A stretch of 64,000 nucleotides of DNA, from assembly GCA_038254365.1 (NCBI GenBank), contig JBBSGI010000008.1:22529-86528 (forward strand), in the 5' to 3' direction. The translations under genes and the position numbers were made by a program. Source of the stretch: JAWWPG01 sp038254365 (GTDB taxonomy: Bacteria; Actinomycetota; Actinomycetes; Propionibacteriales; Nocardioidaceae). The stretch's first letter is position 1; the number at the start of each line of letters is the position of its first letter. This document shows, one piece after another, positions 63,645 to 64,000 of this stretch. The notes under the pieces were generated by a model, which was not told where the DNA came from, did no database searches, and saw nothing but the letters and a program-made list of their open reading frames with translations.

Positions 63645-63906
63645 GGTTGCCCCCGAGCTAGCCGACAGGCTGGCGATGGAGTGCGCGCGATCCTTGAGAA
63701 CTCAACAGTGTGCCAAAAGTCGACGACGAATTAATTAACGCCCCGTCTCGGCATGATGCGAAGGCAGCTCGCTGCCCTCGGTTTGTGTTGAGCGGTTTCT
63801 TTGGTAAAAACCAAGTCTCTCCGGTTTAAGCAATCGGGGAGCGGTTCTTGCCGGGATACTCCAAGAAGTCGATGAACGCCCGTCTCGACGGGTGTCTGTC
63901 AACAGA
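63645..63906 (+). other. rRNA operon leader
   Basis: Transcribed spacer between P2 and 16S. It contains TTGAGAACTCAA (63694-63705), a motif common in actinobacterial rrn leaders and spacers. A hairpin TTGGTAAAAACCAA lies near 63801, and CGCCCGTCTCGACGGGTG lies near 63879. These are probably antitermination and RNase III processing signals. No protein-coding gene is present. Confidence 0.65.
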
Positions 63907-64000
63907 TTTCAACGGAGAGTTTGATCCTGGCTCAGGACGAACGCTGGCGGCGTGCTTAACACATGCAAGTCGAGCGGTAAGGCTCCTTCGGGAGTACACG
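63907..64000 (+). rRNA. 16S ribosomal RNA, 5' end (runs off the window)
   Basis: Contains the universal 5' sequence GAGAGTTTGATCCTGGCTCAG, then GACGAACGCTGGCGGCGTG and CTTAACACATGCAAGTCGAG. The first variable loop, GGTAAGGCTCCTTCGGGAG, resembles Nocardioidaceae. About 94 of ~1520 nt are present; the exact mature 5' end is uncertain by a few bases. Confidence 0.97.

Noticed and set aside
63345..63906. tRNA gene between tyrS and 16S rRNA
   Set aside because: No cloverleaf with a GGTTCGAATCC-like T arm is visible; the segment reads as promoter and leader.

Overview
The window is a high-GC actinobacterial chromosome segment. Evidence: many GTG starts, 1 to 8 nt stop/start overlaps, the mIHF-gmk-rpoZ-coaBC-metK-priA housekeeping order, a helicase-dead PriA, and a 16S rRNA 5' end whose first variable loop resembles Nocardioidaceae/Propionibacteriales. 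That placement is an inference from fewer than 100 bases of 16S.

Layout. 1-9914: pyrimidine biosynthesis operon (pyrB partial, pyrC, carA, carB, quinone-type pyrD, pyrK, a second DHODH-like gene with a degenerate active site, pyrF). 9916-11236: a CAAX-type membrane protease and a small membrane protein. 11317-20724: mihF, gmk, rpoZ, coaBC, metK, priA, def (one-base frameshift as read), fmt, rsmB, rpe. 20818-21743: a decayed sedolisin-like protease. 21780-26528: FMN riboswitch, then ribD, ribE, a PnuC-type riboflavin transporter, ribBA, ribH and a PH-domain membrane protein.

26534-50152 is the accessory region of most interest. On the minus strand are the three genes related to the E. coli oxamate carbamoyltransferase AllFGH (DUF2877, FdrA, DUF1116). 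Divergent from them are a uracil-type NCS2 permease and a three-subunit molybdenum hydroxylase. A 1.3 kb islet follows: one AbiEi-like gene flanked by two 76-nt palindromic repeats. Next come a CoxG-like protein, a nitrilase-superfamily amidase, HyuA/HyuB, a HEAT-repeat protein, a FecBCD-type ABC importer, two conserved hypotheticals, carbamate kinase and a barbiturase/cyanuric-acid-hydrolase-family ring-opening enzyme. Read together these suggest an oxidative, energy-conserving pyrimidine catabolism: uracil import, oxidation to barbiturate, ring opening to ureidomalonate, phosphorolysis to malonamate plus carbamoyl phosphate, ATP from carbamate kinase, and deamidation of malonamate. The families are well supported; the assembled pathway is inference.

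50162-61918: uridine-kinase-like gene, small membrane protein, SseB-like protein, infC (AUC start) -rpmI-rplT, an rRNA methyltransferase, a lipoprotein, an orphan histidine kinase, pheS-pheT, a solitary argF, mpg. 62070-64000: tyrS, two rRNA promoters, the rrn leader and the start of 16S rRNA. No tRNA, CRISPR array, transposase or integrase was seen.
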